Of a stretch of 64,000 nucleotides of DNA, positions 21,215 through 34,646 are shown piece by piece. Position 1 is the first letter of the stretch. Each line of letters begins with the position of its first letter. Made by a program: the position numbers and the translations under genes. Source of the DNA: Craterostigma plantagineum. Its lineage: Eukaryota > Streptophyta > Magnoliopsida > Lamiales > Linderniaceae. Below the pieces are notes generated by a model. That model worked only from the letters and a program-made list of their open reading frames with translations. It was not told where the DNA came from and did not search any database. The stretch lies in NCBI GenBank assembly GCA_027422505.1, contig JAPQWV010000005.1, positions 18,766,001 through 18,830,000 on the forward strand, given 5' to 3'.

Positions 21215-22519
21215 GATGTTGTATAGTACAACCAGTTCTTGTAATTGTGAAATGGTTTAATAATAATTTGCAAGAAACACTTTCTTGTATGTTTTATTAC
21301 GTCAGAATTTCTGTTACTGAAAGTATAAGACGATTTACAACGAGAATCAAGAACGCAATCAACAGTATTTTATCTGTCTTTTCTTGTGTACTTCTTGTTG
21401 TTCAATTATATTTATATATATATATATATATATTGTTTCTAAATCAAAGATAACTATTATTAACATGGCTTATTTTCACGTGTGTTTAAGTCGAAGAAGA
21501 AATGAATTACGAGGTTTTAAGTCGACCAAATCAGATATCATGTGATCTCAGATGTTAACTTTCATCTAAACTAACGATTAAATTAACTAGGGGACTAGAA
21601 TGGTCAGGAGTTGGCAACATGGGTGACCAAAAGTCACATCTCGGAATATGAGAGACGCAAATTGCATGTGCCGCGGACATTGGGACAAAAAAATGTCTTT
21701 CGCACGTATATAAGTTAAACATTGTTTTAGTTTAATTTTTATTGTTAATTTTTCAATCGAATTTAACGAATATCATTTGTAAAAATATAAAATATGTGGG
21801 TCGTATTAAAATTTTTTGTGAAAGAGTATATTACAAATAATTTTTTTTAGTTTGAGAATGATTTTAATGGTTGTAGAAGAATTATCGTATTTTGAGTTTT
21901 AAAATGTATTTGAGTTTGAGATTGAGTTTTTGATGGAGATGGTCTTACTATTCCAGAGACATAAGAGCATATTCGAAGTTTTAGTTGTATTTCTTAGTCC
22001 AATGACTTCTTGGTTTGTGACAGTCCTCTCGCTTTCCTGGTTTATATATCCCCTAGTTCTCCCGAATGTTCATTTAAGCACGGATTCGTAATGAGAAATA
22101 GAATATTATGGTACTTGATTCGATTCGTTTGCCATCGAACCCATGGGCCATGACTATGTCGTTCCCAAGCAGCGGAACTTCAGGGCCTAGAAAAAAAAAA
22201 CATATTAAACACGGAAAATTCGGTGTAAAAGTAAAATTCCATATCTATTGAGTCGTTAGATACGGTATTATATGTGTCTGATATGTAGGTGTTGTTCTCG
22301 TAGCAAATTTGGACACGGATATATACCGTTTCTAAATGAATTTTGTCACATTCCATATTTTATTTCCGTATCTAATCCGTGTTTAAATAAAAACATTTAT
22401 TTATTTTGAAATAAAAACAAAAAACTTTGTCAGATTCCGTTTCTATACTCATTATTTAGACACGAAATCAATTTCGTACCTATTTTTTGTAGCTGATACT
22501 ATGTTTACTTGTTGTGGGG
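21215..22519. other. AT-rich intergenic stretch
   Basis: No gene was recognised. A (TA)n run is at about 21412-21433. Confidence 0.45.
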
Positions 22520-22720
22520 GTAGGAGTAACTGCTATTTTAGTCCTGTAACTTTTGCTAAAATAATTTTTCATCCAGTAACTTGTATCCGTACAAACCTAG
22601 TCCTGTTTGTCTAGATCAGTAATAAAAAACAATCCTTTTTTAAAATTTTTGGCCAACTTTGTCCTAGTCATTCGGAATTGGCGTGGCAATGATAGTTTGC
22701 TCAATACAATTAAAAACACT
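22520..22720. repeat. Remnant of a common plant repeat
   Basis: Phrases such as 'ttttagtcctgtaacttttg' and 'ccagtaacttgtatccgtac' resemble terminal sequences of abundant plant DNA transposons ('...tagtccctgtaactttt...'). Ends and TSD could not be set. Confidence 0.35.
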
Positions 22721-23081
22721 TTCCACGTCACTTGATTACACTTGAACAAATATTAGAGAGAAAACAAAGCCCATAATCTAGCTTACCTTTCCTCCCAACG
22801 AGCATTGAACCTCACTTACCCCAAAAGCTCTTTTATGTAGATGATATGTCTGTGTAATGACTATTTTCTTTTTATGTGTCTTTGTTCATAGGTTCGTATA
22901 GAATTTATCATAGGTTATGTTTAAAATTTATGAGAGGTTCTATTAACCATATGAACAAAAATCATTTACATATTGCAGCCAACAAAAATCGCCGACAAGC
23001 ATTAATAAGAGGTTCTGCTCAGCAAAAAACATTCCAGTGCCGTAAATTGAAGCCAACAAAAAGTGATCAACATTCATACTA

Positions 23082-23623
23082 AAATAAAAATTCAGAAAAT
23101 GTTAAATATAGATTATATACTTCCATCATTTTATGCCTTTCTTTTCTTCCGATTCCCAATTTGTTCTTGTCTATTTCTTTTGCTAGATTGGTCAAACTCG
23201 CATATCTTTTGCCTTCTTTGAGAATGCTAGGAGTTTCTCCCATACCACTTTTCTGACTTGGAACGGCGCCCGTAAACGTCGATGGTATAGACTCACTTAT
23301 TTCTTGAGATTCTTGAAATTGTTGCCACGTCGATGGGGGCTCCCTTAACGTAGAAGGCCTTGGATTGCCAGAAATTCCTCCAAGTGACAATGTTGTTTTT
23401 CTTGGACTTTTTCCCATTCCACCACCTTGTCCTAAAAACAAAGTGTGGATTGTAACTGTGGATTGTATACAGATTCGCGTATAAACAATGGGAATTGCGA
23501 AGTGTCCTCTTCATTATCCGAGCCTTTTCCAATCTCAAGTTCATCTTCACTCCCATTCAATATAGGTTCAGCATCGGTTTCAGCTTCATGTTCAACATCA
23601 GAAACTAGAACTCTTAACATCAA
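23082..23623 (-). pseudogene. Unrecognised gene fragment, possibly two exons
   Basis: A minus-strand reading from 23623 (MMLRVLVSDVEHEAETDAEP, then an acidic stretch ELEIGKGSDNEED) ends near 23432. A second reading starts after a 'tttttag' acceptor at about 23430 (GQGGGMGKSPRKTTLSLGG) and continues for about 115 residues to a TAA, including RYASLTNLAKEIDKNKLGIG. An acidic N-terminal part followed by a Gly-rich basic part is seen in some plant transposase-derived proteins, but I cannot assign a family. There is no clear donor for the first block, so it may be a decayed gene. Confidence 0.35.
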
Positions 23624-23699
23624 CTCTCGCCTTCCCCTTCAATCTATGTTGTATATGTTTCTTACCTCTGCCATCTACCACATGATCAACATCTCCTGC

Positions 23700-24326
23700 T
23701 AGGGGTGGGCATCGGATCGGGTAGTTCAGATTCCGGTTAAGATTTTCAATACCCGAATCCCACCCGATGACGGGTACCCGCTTGTCGGGTATATATCTGG
23801 TTCAGGTACTCGACGTCGGGTACCCGATTTTTTTATTGGAAATATTACTAAAAATATTATAATTCAATATACTTATCAAATATCCATGTTATATATTAAA
23901 TATCACTTATAATATTTGGAAATTTTTGTTTTCAATAACTATAATATATACATATTTTCATATGTTTATTCATGAAAGTTTGAGAATATAGTTTAAATTT
24001 TATAACGATTTTACGCATTGATATAAAATGTCACTCGTTAATTATACAATTAAAATAATAAATTAGTCGAAATATTATTTAAAGTTTTAACATCACTCAA
24101 GTTAGATATTGATATCTAAATATGTAATTATATATTTTTATTGTTTATGTACAAAAACTAATTTTTTAAAAAGAACTAATATCGGATACCCGAATAACCG
24201 ATTGGATAGTAAATTACTACCCGACACCCGACCCGATTAATAATTATAGGGTATCGTGTAAGTCGATAGCCAACAAATAACCCGAACTACCCGAACCCGA
24301 ACTCGAATACCCGAACCCGAACTACA
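23700..24326. mobile_element. hAT-like MITE, right end lost
   Basis: It begins TAGGGGTGGGCATCGG, a hAT-type end. Its interior alternates 'cgggtacccg' and 'acccgaactacccgaaccc' runs, making it self-complementary like the element at 9883-10572. The matching right end (expected ...cccaccccta) is missing because Copia-3 starts at 24327 and the far side of Copia-3 does not resume the repeat. Confidence 0.65.
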
Positions 24327-24624
24327 TGTTGTATTGTAAAATAAATAATCTAAGAAATATTTACACGTAGTACTATTTAAAATAATTAGACCGATTATAT
24401 AACGGACTCTAATGCTTATAAATATGTAGTTCCTGTGTTTATTGTATATGTGCTCACAAAAAAGTCTGTATGTGTGTGTCTTGTATTGTCCTATAGTGTT
24501 CAAGTTAATAAAAATAAAAGGGTGTGAGTGCTACGTGAGTTGTGAGGCATAAAATAATTGAGTGGACCTTAGCAATAATAAAACATATATTATAGTCATT
24601 CTTGTCCCATTCGATTATTCAACA
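24327..24624 (+). repeat. Copia-3 5' LTR (298 bp)
   Basis: It matches the split right LTR closely along its length. Shared phrases include 'gtactatttaaaataattag' and 'gggtgtgagtgctacg'. Confidence 0.88.
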
Positions 24625-24822
24625 AGTGGTAAGCCACGCCAGAAAAACGTCGAAGCCACGCCGGATTCATATTGGAAAGTTTGAGTGACAGCGGCAATAT
24701 TGCGGGTTCATCCGTTGTCGCCAATAAAATAAGGTTGAGTCGGAGGCATCGTGCACGATTAAAATAAATAAATTGTGAAGCGCGCGAGGCTTGCTTGGTT
24801 ACGTGGAGGTAATCCAAGTCAC

Positions 24823-27800
24823 GATGTCGGACCTACAGTCGATAGGCGGAATGGAGAAACTCAACAATCAAAATTACGCAACGTGGCAGACCTGCATGGA
24901 GTCATATCTTCAAGGGAAAGATATATGGGATGTAGTCGGCGGAGACGAGGTCGCACAACTACAAGAAGCCGGAGCCTTACGGAAATGGAAAATTAAGGCG
25001 GGAAAGGCTATACGCACTCAAGACGACTATCAGCAAAGAATTGCTGGAACACATACGAGATGCAAGCACTCCAAAAGAAGCATGGGACACACTAGCGACA
25101 CTATTTTCGAAGAAAAATGAATTCAAGCTGCAACTCCTTGAGAACGAGCTTCTATCAATCAGGCAAGGGTAGATGTCGATACGCGAATATTTTAATAAGG
25201 TACGATCCCTTTGTCGTGAAATCTCTGAGTTGGACCCGACTGATAAAGTTCAGACGCTAAAATAAGAAGAATTATTATTCACGACCTAAGACCCGAATTT
25301 AGAGGAATTATAGCCGTCATACGAGGTTGGAAAGACCAGCCTTCCTTGGTCAATCTTGAAAATATTTTAGCCGATCAGGAAGTGCTGACCAGACAAATGG
25401 CGGAGGTCTCATAAAGAAAGATGATGAAGTTTTATTAAGTTATAAAATTAAGGGGAGACCTCACCAACAAAATAGGCGAGATAAGAAAGAGTTTGTTAAA
25501 AGGGACGAAATAAGATCTGAAACAACGGGATTCCAACACGGTCGTTACAATAAAAATCAGAAGCTTAAGGGAATTAAAAAAGGTCCATGCTATGTTTACG
25601 GCAAACCTAATCACTTTGCTAGAGATTGTTGGCATAGGAAAAATACCGTTGAAGGCAATACAGTAATTTCCAAAAGTCATGAGACTAAGAATAGCGAGGA
25701 TGAGTGGGATGTAGAGGCATCTACTGCGATAGTCGAAGACGTAAAGGAGGAATCATGCTTACACGAAGAATCGGCACTGGCCGTCATCATCCCTGAAAAA
25801 AAAAGATTACGAAAATGATTGGATCGTAGACTCGGGTTGCTCCAATCATATGACGGGAGACAAGGAGAAGCTGCGAAACACAACTGATTACAAGGGAGGA
25901 CGGATGATGGTTACTGCAAATAATTCAAGGTTGCCAATAGCTCATATTGGCAAAACGAGCATCGCCCCAAGATTCAGTCCTGGTCAAGTGCAGCTACACG
26001 ATGTTTACCATGTCCCAGGTAAGAATTTGTGTCGCAACTAACAACTTCGGGAAACAATGTTATTTTCGAACATGATAACGTTACGGTGTATTGAAATCTT
26101 AAAATTACTAGTACACCGATCATGGAGGGTAGAAAACTCGAGTCTATCTATGTAATGTCAGCTGAGTCTGCTTACGTAGATAAGACTCGAAAGAATGAAA
26201 CAGCTGAGTTGTGGCACGCAAGGCTGGGACCTGTAAATTATCACAAGCTTACAGTGATAATGAAGAAATCAATGTTGAAAGGACTTTCTCAACTAGATAT
26301 AAGAGGCAGTTTCCGCTGTTTGTCAATACGGAAAAGACATCAATTGCCATTTGAAGACTCGAGCTACAGAGCAAAGAAACCTTTGGAGACAATCCACTCT
26401 GATGTGTTTGTTCCAGTCAAACAACATTCAGTCAGCTGAATGCGCTATAAGGTGACATTCATTGACGAATTTCAAGGTACGTTTGGGTTTTCTTTGTAAA
26501 AGAAAAATCAGAGGTTATTTTAAACTTTAAAGAATTTAAAGAAACGTTGAAACGGAGATAAGATCTGATGCCTTCGCACGGATAACGGGGGAGAATACAC
26601 TTCAAAGGAATTCTCCAAATTTCTGAAGGAACACAAAATACATCATCAATTGACGTGTCCAAACACACCTCAGCAGAATGGGTGGCAGAGAGGAAAAATC
26701 GACATTTGGCTGAAACGTGTCGAAGTATGATACATGCGAAGAATGTACTACCAAGATTTTGGGCTGAATATATGAAGACAGCAGCGCACTAATAAATAGG
26801 CTACCACAAGCAAAGCTGGGATTCATACACCATTTGAGTAGCTGTGGAAAATCAAACCAACCGTTGGTCACTTCAGAGTTTTCGGATGCGTCTGTTATGT
26901 TTTCGTACCAAGTCATTTACGAACCAAATTTGATCGGAAGGCGATCAAGTGTATATTTATGGGGTACGACAGCCAAAGGGAAGGGTGGAGATGTTGCGAT
27001 CCAACTACCGGACAGTGTTATACATCTCGCCATGTAGTATTTGACAAAGCATCCTCCTGGTGGACACCACAAAAATCGGAGCTACCCGATTCAAAAGAAA
27101 CTGAGGAACATTTCGACAAATTAGTAAAGCTTCCGGATGAAAATCAAACTACGCAAGAGGAAGAAGATGGTGAAGAATCTCCAAGAACAACTCAAAGCCT
27201 ATGGAGGACGGGCGTGCACCAAACAACGCCAGAAGTTATGATGCCAAGTCAGCTTGAGAAGACTGGGCCAACAGGGGTGGAACATGATGAAGTATCACCA
27301 AGTCCACCGGAACTACGAAGATCCTCCAGGCAAAGAAGGCCAAATCTCAGGTATGCCAATATAGCCTTAGAAGAAGAAGATACAAACAGAATTTTTTGAA
27401 GAAGCAGTAAAATATACTGAATGGAGAAAAGCAATGAGCGAGGAAATTATGGGACTAAAACAAAATGAGACTTGGGATTTAGTACCTAAATCAGATGGAG
27501 TTAAACCCATATCTTGTAAATGGGTTATAAAATTAAAACGCGGCCTCATGGATCTATTGAAAGATATAAGGCTCGATTAGTAGCACGAGGATTGTCACAA
27601 CAGTATGGGCTGGACTACGACGAGACGTTTAGTCCAGTGGCGAAAATTACTACTGTTCGAGTACTAATCGCACTAGCAGCAAGCAAGTCATGGAATTTGT
27701 GGCAAATTGACGTGAAGAATGCATTTTTGCATGGAGAGCTCGACAAAGAGATATACATGACCCAACTTGTAGGATTCGAAGATAAACAATCCAAGCAACG

Positions 27801-28922
27801 TGTGCAAATTAAAAAAGGCCTTATACGGGTTAAAGCAGGCACCACGGGCATGGTATGGTAAGATCGCTGACTTCTTAGTTCAATGCGGATACTCAGTGGC
27901 ACCAACAGACTCAAGTCTCTTTGTCAAGGCACAAGAAAGAAAACTCGCAATAGTGCTAGTATATGTCGACGATATTATTATTACTGGAGACGACGAAGAA
28001 CATGTTCATCAAACGAGGAGGAGCTTATCAGTGAGGTTCCAAATGAAAGAACTTGGAGAACTTAAACATTTTCTAGGACTCAAGTTAAAAGAAACAGGTG
28101 ATGGATTATTACTGTACCAGTTAAAATATGCAAAAGATCTGCTCAGAAAATTCGGCATGATTGACTGCAAGTCAATATCAACCCCAATTGAAGCAAACGC
28201 CAAGATATGTGCGGAAGATGGCAAAGACTTGGAGAACGCAACTATGTACAACAGCTTGTTGGGAGTTTAATTCATTTAACGGTAACTCGTCCAGATATCT
28301 CATACGCAGTGGGGATCGCGAGTCGATTTATGGAGAAGCCAAAGAAGGCACCTAGCCCCGCGCATACTGAGGTACGTAAAAGGAACGATAAACTATGCTA
28401 TATTTTATGAAAAGAATAAAGATGCGAAGGTTATTGGCTATTGCGACGCGGACTACGCTGGATGTCGTGATACAAGAAGATCCACTACTGGTTACGTGTT
28501 CAACTTTGGGTCAGCTGCATTATCATGGTGTAGTAAAAGACAACCGACAGTGTCTTTATCAACCGCAGAGGCCGTGTATCGAGCAGCAGCGATGGCAGCT
28601 CAAGAAAGCACTTGGCTAGTGCAGTTACGACTTACATCAGCCAATCAGCAATGCGGTGCAGATATTTTGCGATAATCAATCCGCTATACGCATAGCAGAG
28701 AATCCCGTGTGCCATGCAAGAACAAAACATGTTGAAGTGCATTACCATTTCATACGCGAAAAAGTGCTGAAAGGGGATATCGAGATGAAACACATCGGTA
28801 CAGAAGATCAAGTAGCCGACGTGTTCACCAAAGGACTTACCGTCACAAAATTCGGGGAATTTCGAGCACGCTTGGGAATGATTCAAACAGATAATAAAAA
28901 GAATGTCGGTGTTGAAGGGTAG
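24823..28922 (+). pseudogene. Copia-3 gag-pol, multiply frameshifted
   Basis: Domain order on the plus strand: gag (MSDLQSIGGMEKLNNQNYAT from 24823), then a zinc knuckle CYVYGKPNHFARDCWHRK with its second Cys changed to Tyr. The protease follows ([19 protein letters not shown], near 25820). Next is the GAG-pre-integrase block ([15 protein letters not shown]), integrase pieces (near 26350-27050), RT ([35 protein letters not shown]), RNase H (EVHYHFIREKVLKGDIEMKH) and an end at 28922. Frameshifts and stops separate nearly every domain, so it cannot be active. Confidence 0.88.
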
Positions 28923-28987
28923 AATTGAAAATCATCACCGACTTAATCTCTAGAAGCATGATTCATCAATCCACGTTAGTAGCCACA

Positions 28988-29080
28988 TGTTGTATTGTAA
29001 AATAAATAATCTAAGAAATATTTACACGTAGTACTATTTAAAATAATTAGACCGACTATATAACCGACTCTAATGCTTAT
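28988..29080 (+). repeat. Copia-3 3' LTR, left piece
   Basis: The LTR starts TGTTGTATTG and is cut at CTTAT (29076-29080), the target site of Copia-4. It resumes at 34647. Confidence 0.88.
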
Positions 29081-29291
29081 TGTAATATTTATTTTAATAT
29101 ATAAATATAATAAGCATAATTTATTTTATTGATAAGAAATATATTGAATAATATAATTTTCTTTACAACTGATGTTCTATTAAACTTTACAAACGATAGC
29201 CTATTTAAAGGCAATTATATGTACTATTCAACCTAACATTTAGAACTAATAATTAATGTGGACATCCACATAATAAATATTATTCATAATA
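29081..29291 (-). repeat. Copia-4 3' LTR (211 bp)
   Basis: It is nearly identical to the right LTR except for a ~20-bp indel near 'gataacgatcaacacataga'. The LTR is short, and its minus-strand end starts TATTATG, not the usual TG. Confidence 0.88.
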
Positions 29292-29781
29292 CTCCCCCTT
29301 GGATGTCCAGTAAAGAATATACCTCATTAAAACTTTGTTAGGAAAAACCCAGTAGGATAAAAACCTAATGAAGGAAAACCTTACTAGGAAATCTTGCTGA
29401 TCTATTTTTAGTTGTTGCCTCATTAAAACCTTACTAGGGAAACCCTGTGGGAAAAACCGTAGTGAAGGAAAAAAATAGTGCAATGCGTATTTACTCCCCC
29501 TGATGAGAATGTCCTTTAAGATCTCTAAGTTTTCGGACTCCAATTGAATATACCAAATTTTCAAAAATTCTTGGAGGAAGTGCCTTTAGTAAATAGATCA
29601 GCAAGATTTTCACTTGATCGAACTTGTTGTACATCAATATCACCATTTTTCTAAAGTTCATGCGTAAAGAAAAAATTTGGTGATATGTGTTTTATTCTAT
29701 CACATTTGATGTAACCTTCTTTTAATTGAGCTATGCATGCTGTATTATCTTCAAATAATGTTGTAGAAGGTAATTGCTCAA

Positions 29782-32700
29782 TTAGTCCACAAGTGTCTTA
29801 ATGTGTTGAATAATAGATCTTAACCAAACACATTCTCGACTAGCCTCATGAATCGCTAATATTTCAGCATGATTTGAAGAAGTAACAATTAAGGTTTGTT
29901 TAACCGACCGCCATGAAATAGTTGTACCTCCATGTGTAAATAAGTAATCTGTTTGCGATCGTCCGTTATGTGGATCAGATAGAAATCCCGCATCTGCATA
30001 GCCAACTAAACGTGATTGTGAATCATTCGAATAAAATAATCCTGCATCCGTAGTTCCTTGAAGATAACAGAATATTTGTTTGATCCTATTCCAATGTCGC
30101 CTAGTTGGTGAAGAACTATATCTTGCTAATAAATTCGCTGCAAATGCAATATCGGGTCTAGTATGACTTGTAAGATACATTAATGCTTCAATAGCACTAA
30201 GATATGGAACTTCAGCACCAAATATTTCTTCATTATTATCGCATGGTCTGAAAGGATCTTTATTCACATCAAGAGATTGTACGATCATCGGAGTAGTTAA
30301 TGGATGTGCTTTGTCCAGATAAAATCTTTTCAAGATCTTCTTTGTATAAGTCTTTTGATGGACAAATATTTCATTGTTTAAATATTCAATTTGTAGTCCG
30401 AGACAAAATTTCATTCTTCCGAGATCTTTCATTTCGAATTCTCGTTTCAAACATATAATAGCTTTAGTTAACTCTTGATGAGTTCCTATAATATTTAAGT
30501 CATCAACATAAGCGGCAATGATGACAAATTCATTTCCACTTCTTCTCATGAAGATACAAGGGCATGTTTGATACCCTTCTTTTTAGTAAACAATTATACC
30601 ACATACGCCATGATTGTTTTAATCCGTAGAGCGATTTATTCAGCTTTATTGAGTACTCATTTCGAGATCCTGAATTTTCAGGCAAACGAAATCCCTCAGG
30701 GAGTTTCATGTATATGTCACTATCGAGTGATCCATACAAGTACGCAGTGACAACATCCATAAAATGCATATCGAGCCCTTCACGTACTGCCAGACTAATT
30801 AGATAACAAAAAGTTGTTGCATCCACCACAGGAGAATAAGTCTCTTCGTAATCAATGCCAGGTCTTTGTGAAAAACCTTGAGCAACAAGCCGTGCTTTGT
30901 ATCTTACAATTTCACCATTTTCATTTTTCTTTCGAATGAAAACCAATTTATATCCAAACGGCTTTACGTTCCGAATACTTTTCGTTTCTCAAGTGATTTT
31001 AATTCTGTCTCGATTGCATCTTTCCATTTTGGCCAATCACTTCTTTGCCGATATTCATTTATAGATTTTGGTTCATGATCCTCATTTTCATTAATCTCAT
31101 GTAGATCTACGTTAAATGAGAAAAAATCGTCAACGTTGGCTTCGTCTCGGTTCTATCTTATTCCATTATGGGCATAATTTATTGAGATCTCTTCATTTTC
31201 AATATTTTCACAATTTTCAGGTACCTGATCAGATTTATTTATGCCATGGACTCTCTTAGAGTTGACGTGTCCTCGATTTGACCATCTATTTTATTTGCTC
31301 CTTTTCTTTTACGAAGATTCTTGTCTTTGGATCCCGAGGGCCTACCACGTTTCAACTCTGGTTTCGGCTAAATTTTATTATTAGTATTATCAATAGAAGT
31401 ATCAGTTCTAACAGGAGCATTAACAGCTGGTATATGCGATTTAGTCACCTTTTTCTGGTCAGTAAAACTGTCTGGCAATTGATTGCTAATTTTGTAAATG
31501 AATTATCTTTTGAACTTCAAGTTCACATTTTTTTGTACGAGGATCAAAATGAGTCAATGATAATTCATTCCAACTAATATCTTTAATCACCTGTTTGTTT
31601 TCTTTATCTCCCCATAATGTTGGAAATTTTGATTCATCCAAATGGCAGTCGGCAAATCGAGCCGTAAATAAATCTCCTATCAATGGTTCTAAATATTTTA
31701 GTATTCACTTAGATTCAAATCCAACATGTATTTCCAATCATATTTGAGGTCCCATTTTAGTGCGTTGTGGTGGAGCAATTGGAACATATACTGCACATCC
31801 AAAAATTCTCAAATGGAAAATATCTGGTTCCTGACCGAAAACCATTTGTAATGGGAAAACATTATGATAACGTGTGGGTCGAACGCGAATAAGTGATGCT
31901 GCATGCAAAATAGCATATCACCAACATGATAAGGGAAGCTTCGACTTCATTAGTAATGGTCTTGCTATTAATTGTAATCTTTTTATTAATAATTCCACAA
32001 TCCATTTTGAGTATGCACATGTGCTACGGGATGTTCAACATCAATCCCAATAGACATACAATATTCATTAAATGCTTTAGAGGTGAACTCACCAGCATTG
32101 TCAAGACGTATTTTCTTAATTGGAATGAAAATGTGCTCGTAATCGAATTAATTTAGCAAGTAGTCTAGCGAACGCAACATTGCGTGTTGATAATAATGAT
32201 ACATGTGACCATTTAGTTTATGCATCAATTAAAACCATGAAGTATCTAAATGGACCACATGATGGATGAATTGGTCCACAAATATCACCTTGAATACGTT
32301 CTAAAAACGTAACAGATTCATTCTTCAATTTTACCGGTGATGGTCTAACGATAAATTTTCCTTTCGAGCAAGCATCACATGATAACTCATGGGATTGAAT
32401 AATCTTCTTATTTTTTAAAGTGTGTCCACATGAGTTCTCAATTATTCTCCGCATCATAGTTGAACCGGGATGGCCTAACCGGTCATGCCACACCACAAAT
32501 AAATCATTGCTTATAAAATTTGACTCAATCGTATTAATATACGCATAGTATAAACCGGAAGATTTTCTATAATGCATTTTTTATTTAAAATCACATTTGT
32601 GATTTGAAGATATTCATTATCACCTTCTTTTAGTCTCAATATGATATCCGTTTTTACGTATGTCTTTAAAACTCAATAAGTTTCTGAGACTTCGAAGAAT

Positions 32701-34101
32701 ATAATGCATTTTCAATATGCAATTTTGTTCTTCCTGATAATAAGATATTAGCTCTTCCAGAGCCTTCAATCAATATTTGTAATTCCCGAAATAGTATTAA
32801 CATTTGCTTCTTGAGTAATCAATCGAATGAAATATTTCTTATCCGTGAGTATTGTATGAGTCGTTGCGCTGTCCACAAGACATATATCTCCACGTGTGTT
32901 TATCCCTCAAGAAAATAATAAAACACATAATTATTAATTATACATAAAATTCATGATAATACAGCACATATACGTACATAAAATTCATGATAATACATCA
33001 CACATACGTACATAAAATTCATGATAATGCATCACACATACGTACATAAAATTCATGATAATACAGCACACGTACATGAAATATCAATACGATACACAAT
33101 AATAAGTCTTTTATTCATTATGATCGGCGAGAAATTCTTCAAGATCCATGTGGGGAATATCGTCGAGGTTGAGATTAGAACGTCCTTCATCTTGGACAAA
33201 GTTTGTCTCAACCTTCTTCCCTTTTTCAAGCAATTTTTGATATAGCTCAACAAGATGTTTTGCCACACGACAGTACGAGCATAATGACCTTTCATACCAC
33301 AACGAGAACATGGTTCATCGAATCGCCTTTTAGATTGTTTGCCGGTTTCCTCTTTGTTTTCATTTTTCCTTTTCTGATTAAAATTATCATAATTACCATA
33401 ATGTTGTCGGCTACGGCCACGACCACGACCTCGATTATTATACCTGCCACGATCGCGAAAGCTATTGCCTCGATCACTTTGGTAAGTGTTCATATTGACT
33501 TCAGGAATGGGAACAGAGCCCGTTGATCGTGATTGATGGTTCTTCAATAATAACTCATTATTTTGTTCAGCAACGAGGAGACATGAAATTAATTCTGAAT
33601 AAACCCTTTTCACGATATTGTTGTTGTATCAACAAATCGCTGCACGTGGTGAACGTTTTCTCCATCATACTTGCTTCTGTAACTTCCTATCCACACAATC
33701 TTAATTGAAAAGTAATTCTGAACATAGCAAATTATAATCACTTACAGATTTATAATCTTGGAATCGTAAGTTTGTCGATTCATATTAAACATTTGGTAGG
33801 ATCACAGTCCTCTGATGGTCGTACCTTTATTTTAGATTAGTCCACAAAATGAGTGGATGTTTCACAGTGAGATATTCCACCTTTAAACTTTCATGAAGAT
33901 GGTGACGGAGAAATATCATGGCCTTGGCCTTGTCTTGGCTCGATGCCGTATTATCAGCTTGTATAGTAGTTCCCAGGCCTTTTGATTCAAGGTGGATTTC
34001 GGCATCCAAAATCCATGACAAATAGTTCTTGCCCGTGATATCCAGAGCAACAACATCAAGCTTTTGAAGATTCGATATTTTACTATCACAGAATATAACA
34101 A
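29782..34101 (-). pseudogene. Copia-4 gag-pol, partly open
   Basis: Reading leftward: gag (DAEIHLESKGLGTTIQADNT, AKAMIFLRHHLHESLKVEYL; 34101-33053) with a damaged zinc knuckle (CSRCGMKGHYAR followed by TVVW, so the last Cys is lost). Pre-integrase and integrase follow (WHDRLGHPGSTMMRRIIENS, CDACSKGKF, FRYFMVLIDA; 32577-32218). RT is next ([43 protein letters not shown]; 30946-30500). RNase H (GYADAGFLSDPHNGRSQTDY, SSNHAEILAIHEAS) ends at 29782. Catalytic YVDD is intact and the last 255 codons are open, but stops and shifts in IN and RT make it inactive. Confidence 0.88.
32942..33080. repeat. 34-bp minisatellite inside Copia-4
   Basis: About four tandem copies of a unit of ~34 bp ('acataaaattcatgataat' plus 'acatcacacatacgt') lie between the gag and protease parts of Copia-4. 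The first and last copies differ by a few bases. Confidence 0.85.
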
Positions 34102-34411
34102 TTGGTTAAGAAAAATAGTTCGAAGCGAAAATATTATAAACGTTATTGCGATAAAAGTAAAAAGTCAAATTTGAATAAAATGACATAATTAAAAAGTCAA
34201 CTACTCAGCTAGATTCGAAATCTAGTGCTCACGCCACAAGTTTGTGGGGGTTACCGCGAGAGCTAGCAGGCTTTTTGTGTTGTAAGATATGAAAATAAAA
34301 TATATATATTATACCTTGGCGTGATGACGTCGACGAAATTCAAATGGTCGGAACTCGTGCTCGGAGTGATGACGGCGAACCCCGGTTGGTTAGAGCTTCG
34401 TGCTGATAACG

Positions 34412-34641
34412 TGTTATAAAATATTTATTTTATATATAAATATGATAAGCATAATAGATAACGATCAACACATAGAAAAATGAGCAATATATTGAATAAT
34501 ATAATTTGCTTTACAATTGATGTTCTATATCTAAACTTTACAAACGATAGCCTATTTAAAGGCAATTATATGTACTATTCAACCTAACATTACAACTAAT
34601 AATTAATGTGGAAATCCACATAATAAATATTATTCATAATA
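34412..34641 (-). repeat. Copia-4 5' LTR (230 bp)
   Basis: It is the partner of 29081-29291 and is followed by TSD CTTAT at 34642-34646. Confidence 0.88.
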
Positions 34642-34646
34642 CTTAT

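Larger units (their letters stand above)
29081..34641 (-). mobile_element. Copia-4: Ty1/Copia element inserted in the Copia-3 LTR
   Basis: It is flanked by the 5-bp TSD CTTAT (29076-29080 and 34642-34646). Its LTRs are 29081-29291 and 34412-34641. A polypurine tract (minus CCAAGGGGGAG) adjoins the left LTR. On the other side, minus 'gttatcagcacgaagctct' just inside the right LTR is a plausible primer site of the half-tRNA-Met kind. Coding is on the minus strand. It is younger than Copia-3 by nesting. Confidence 0.92.

Noticed and set aside
32942..33080. CRISPR-like array
   Set aside because: Units are contiguous with no unique spacers and lie within a plant Copia element. It is a minisatellite.
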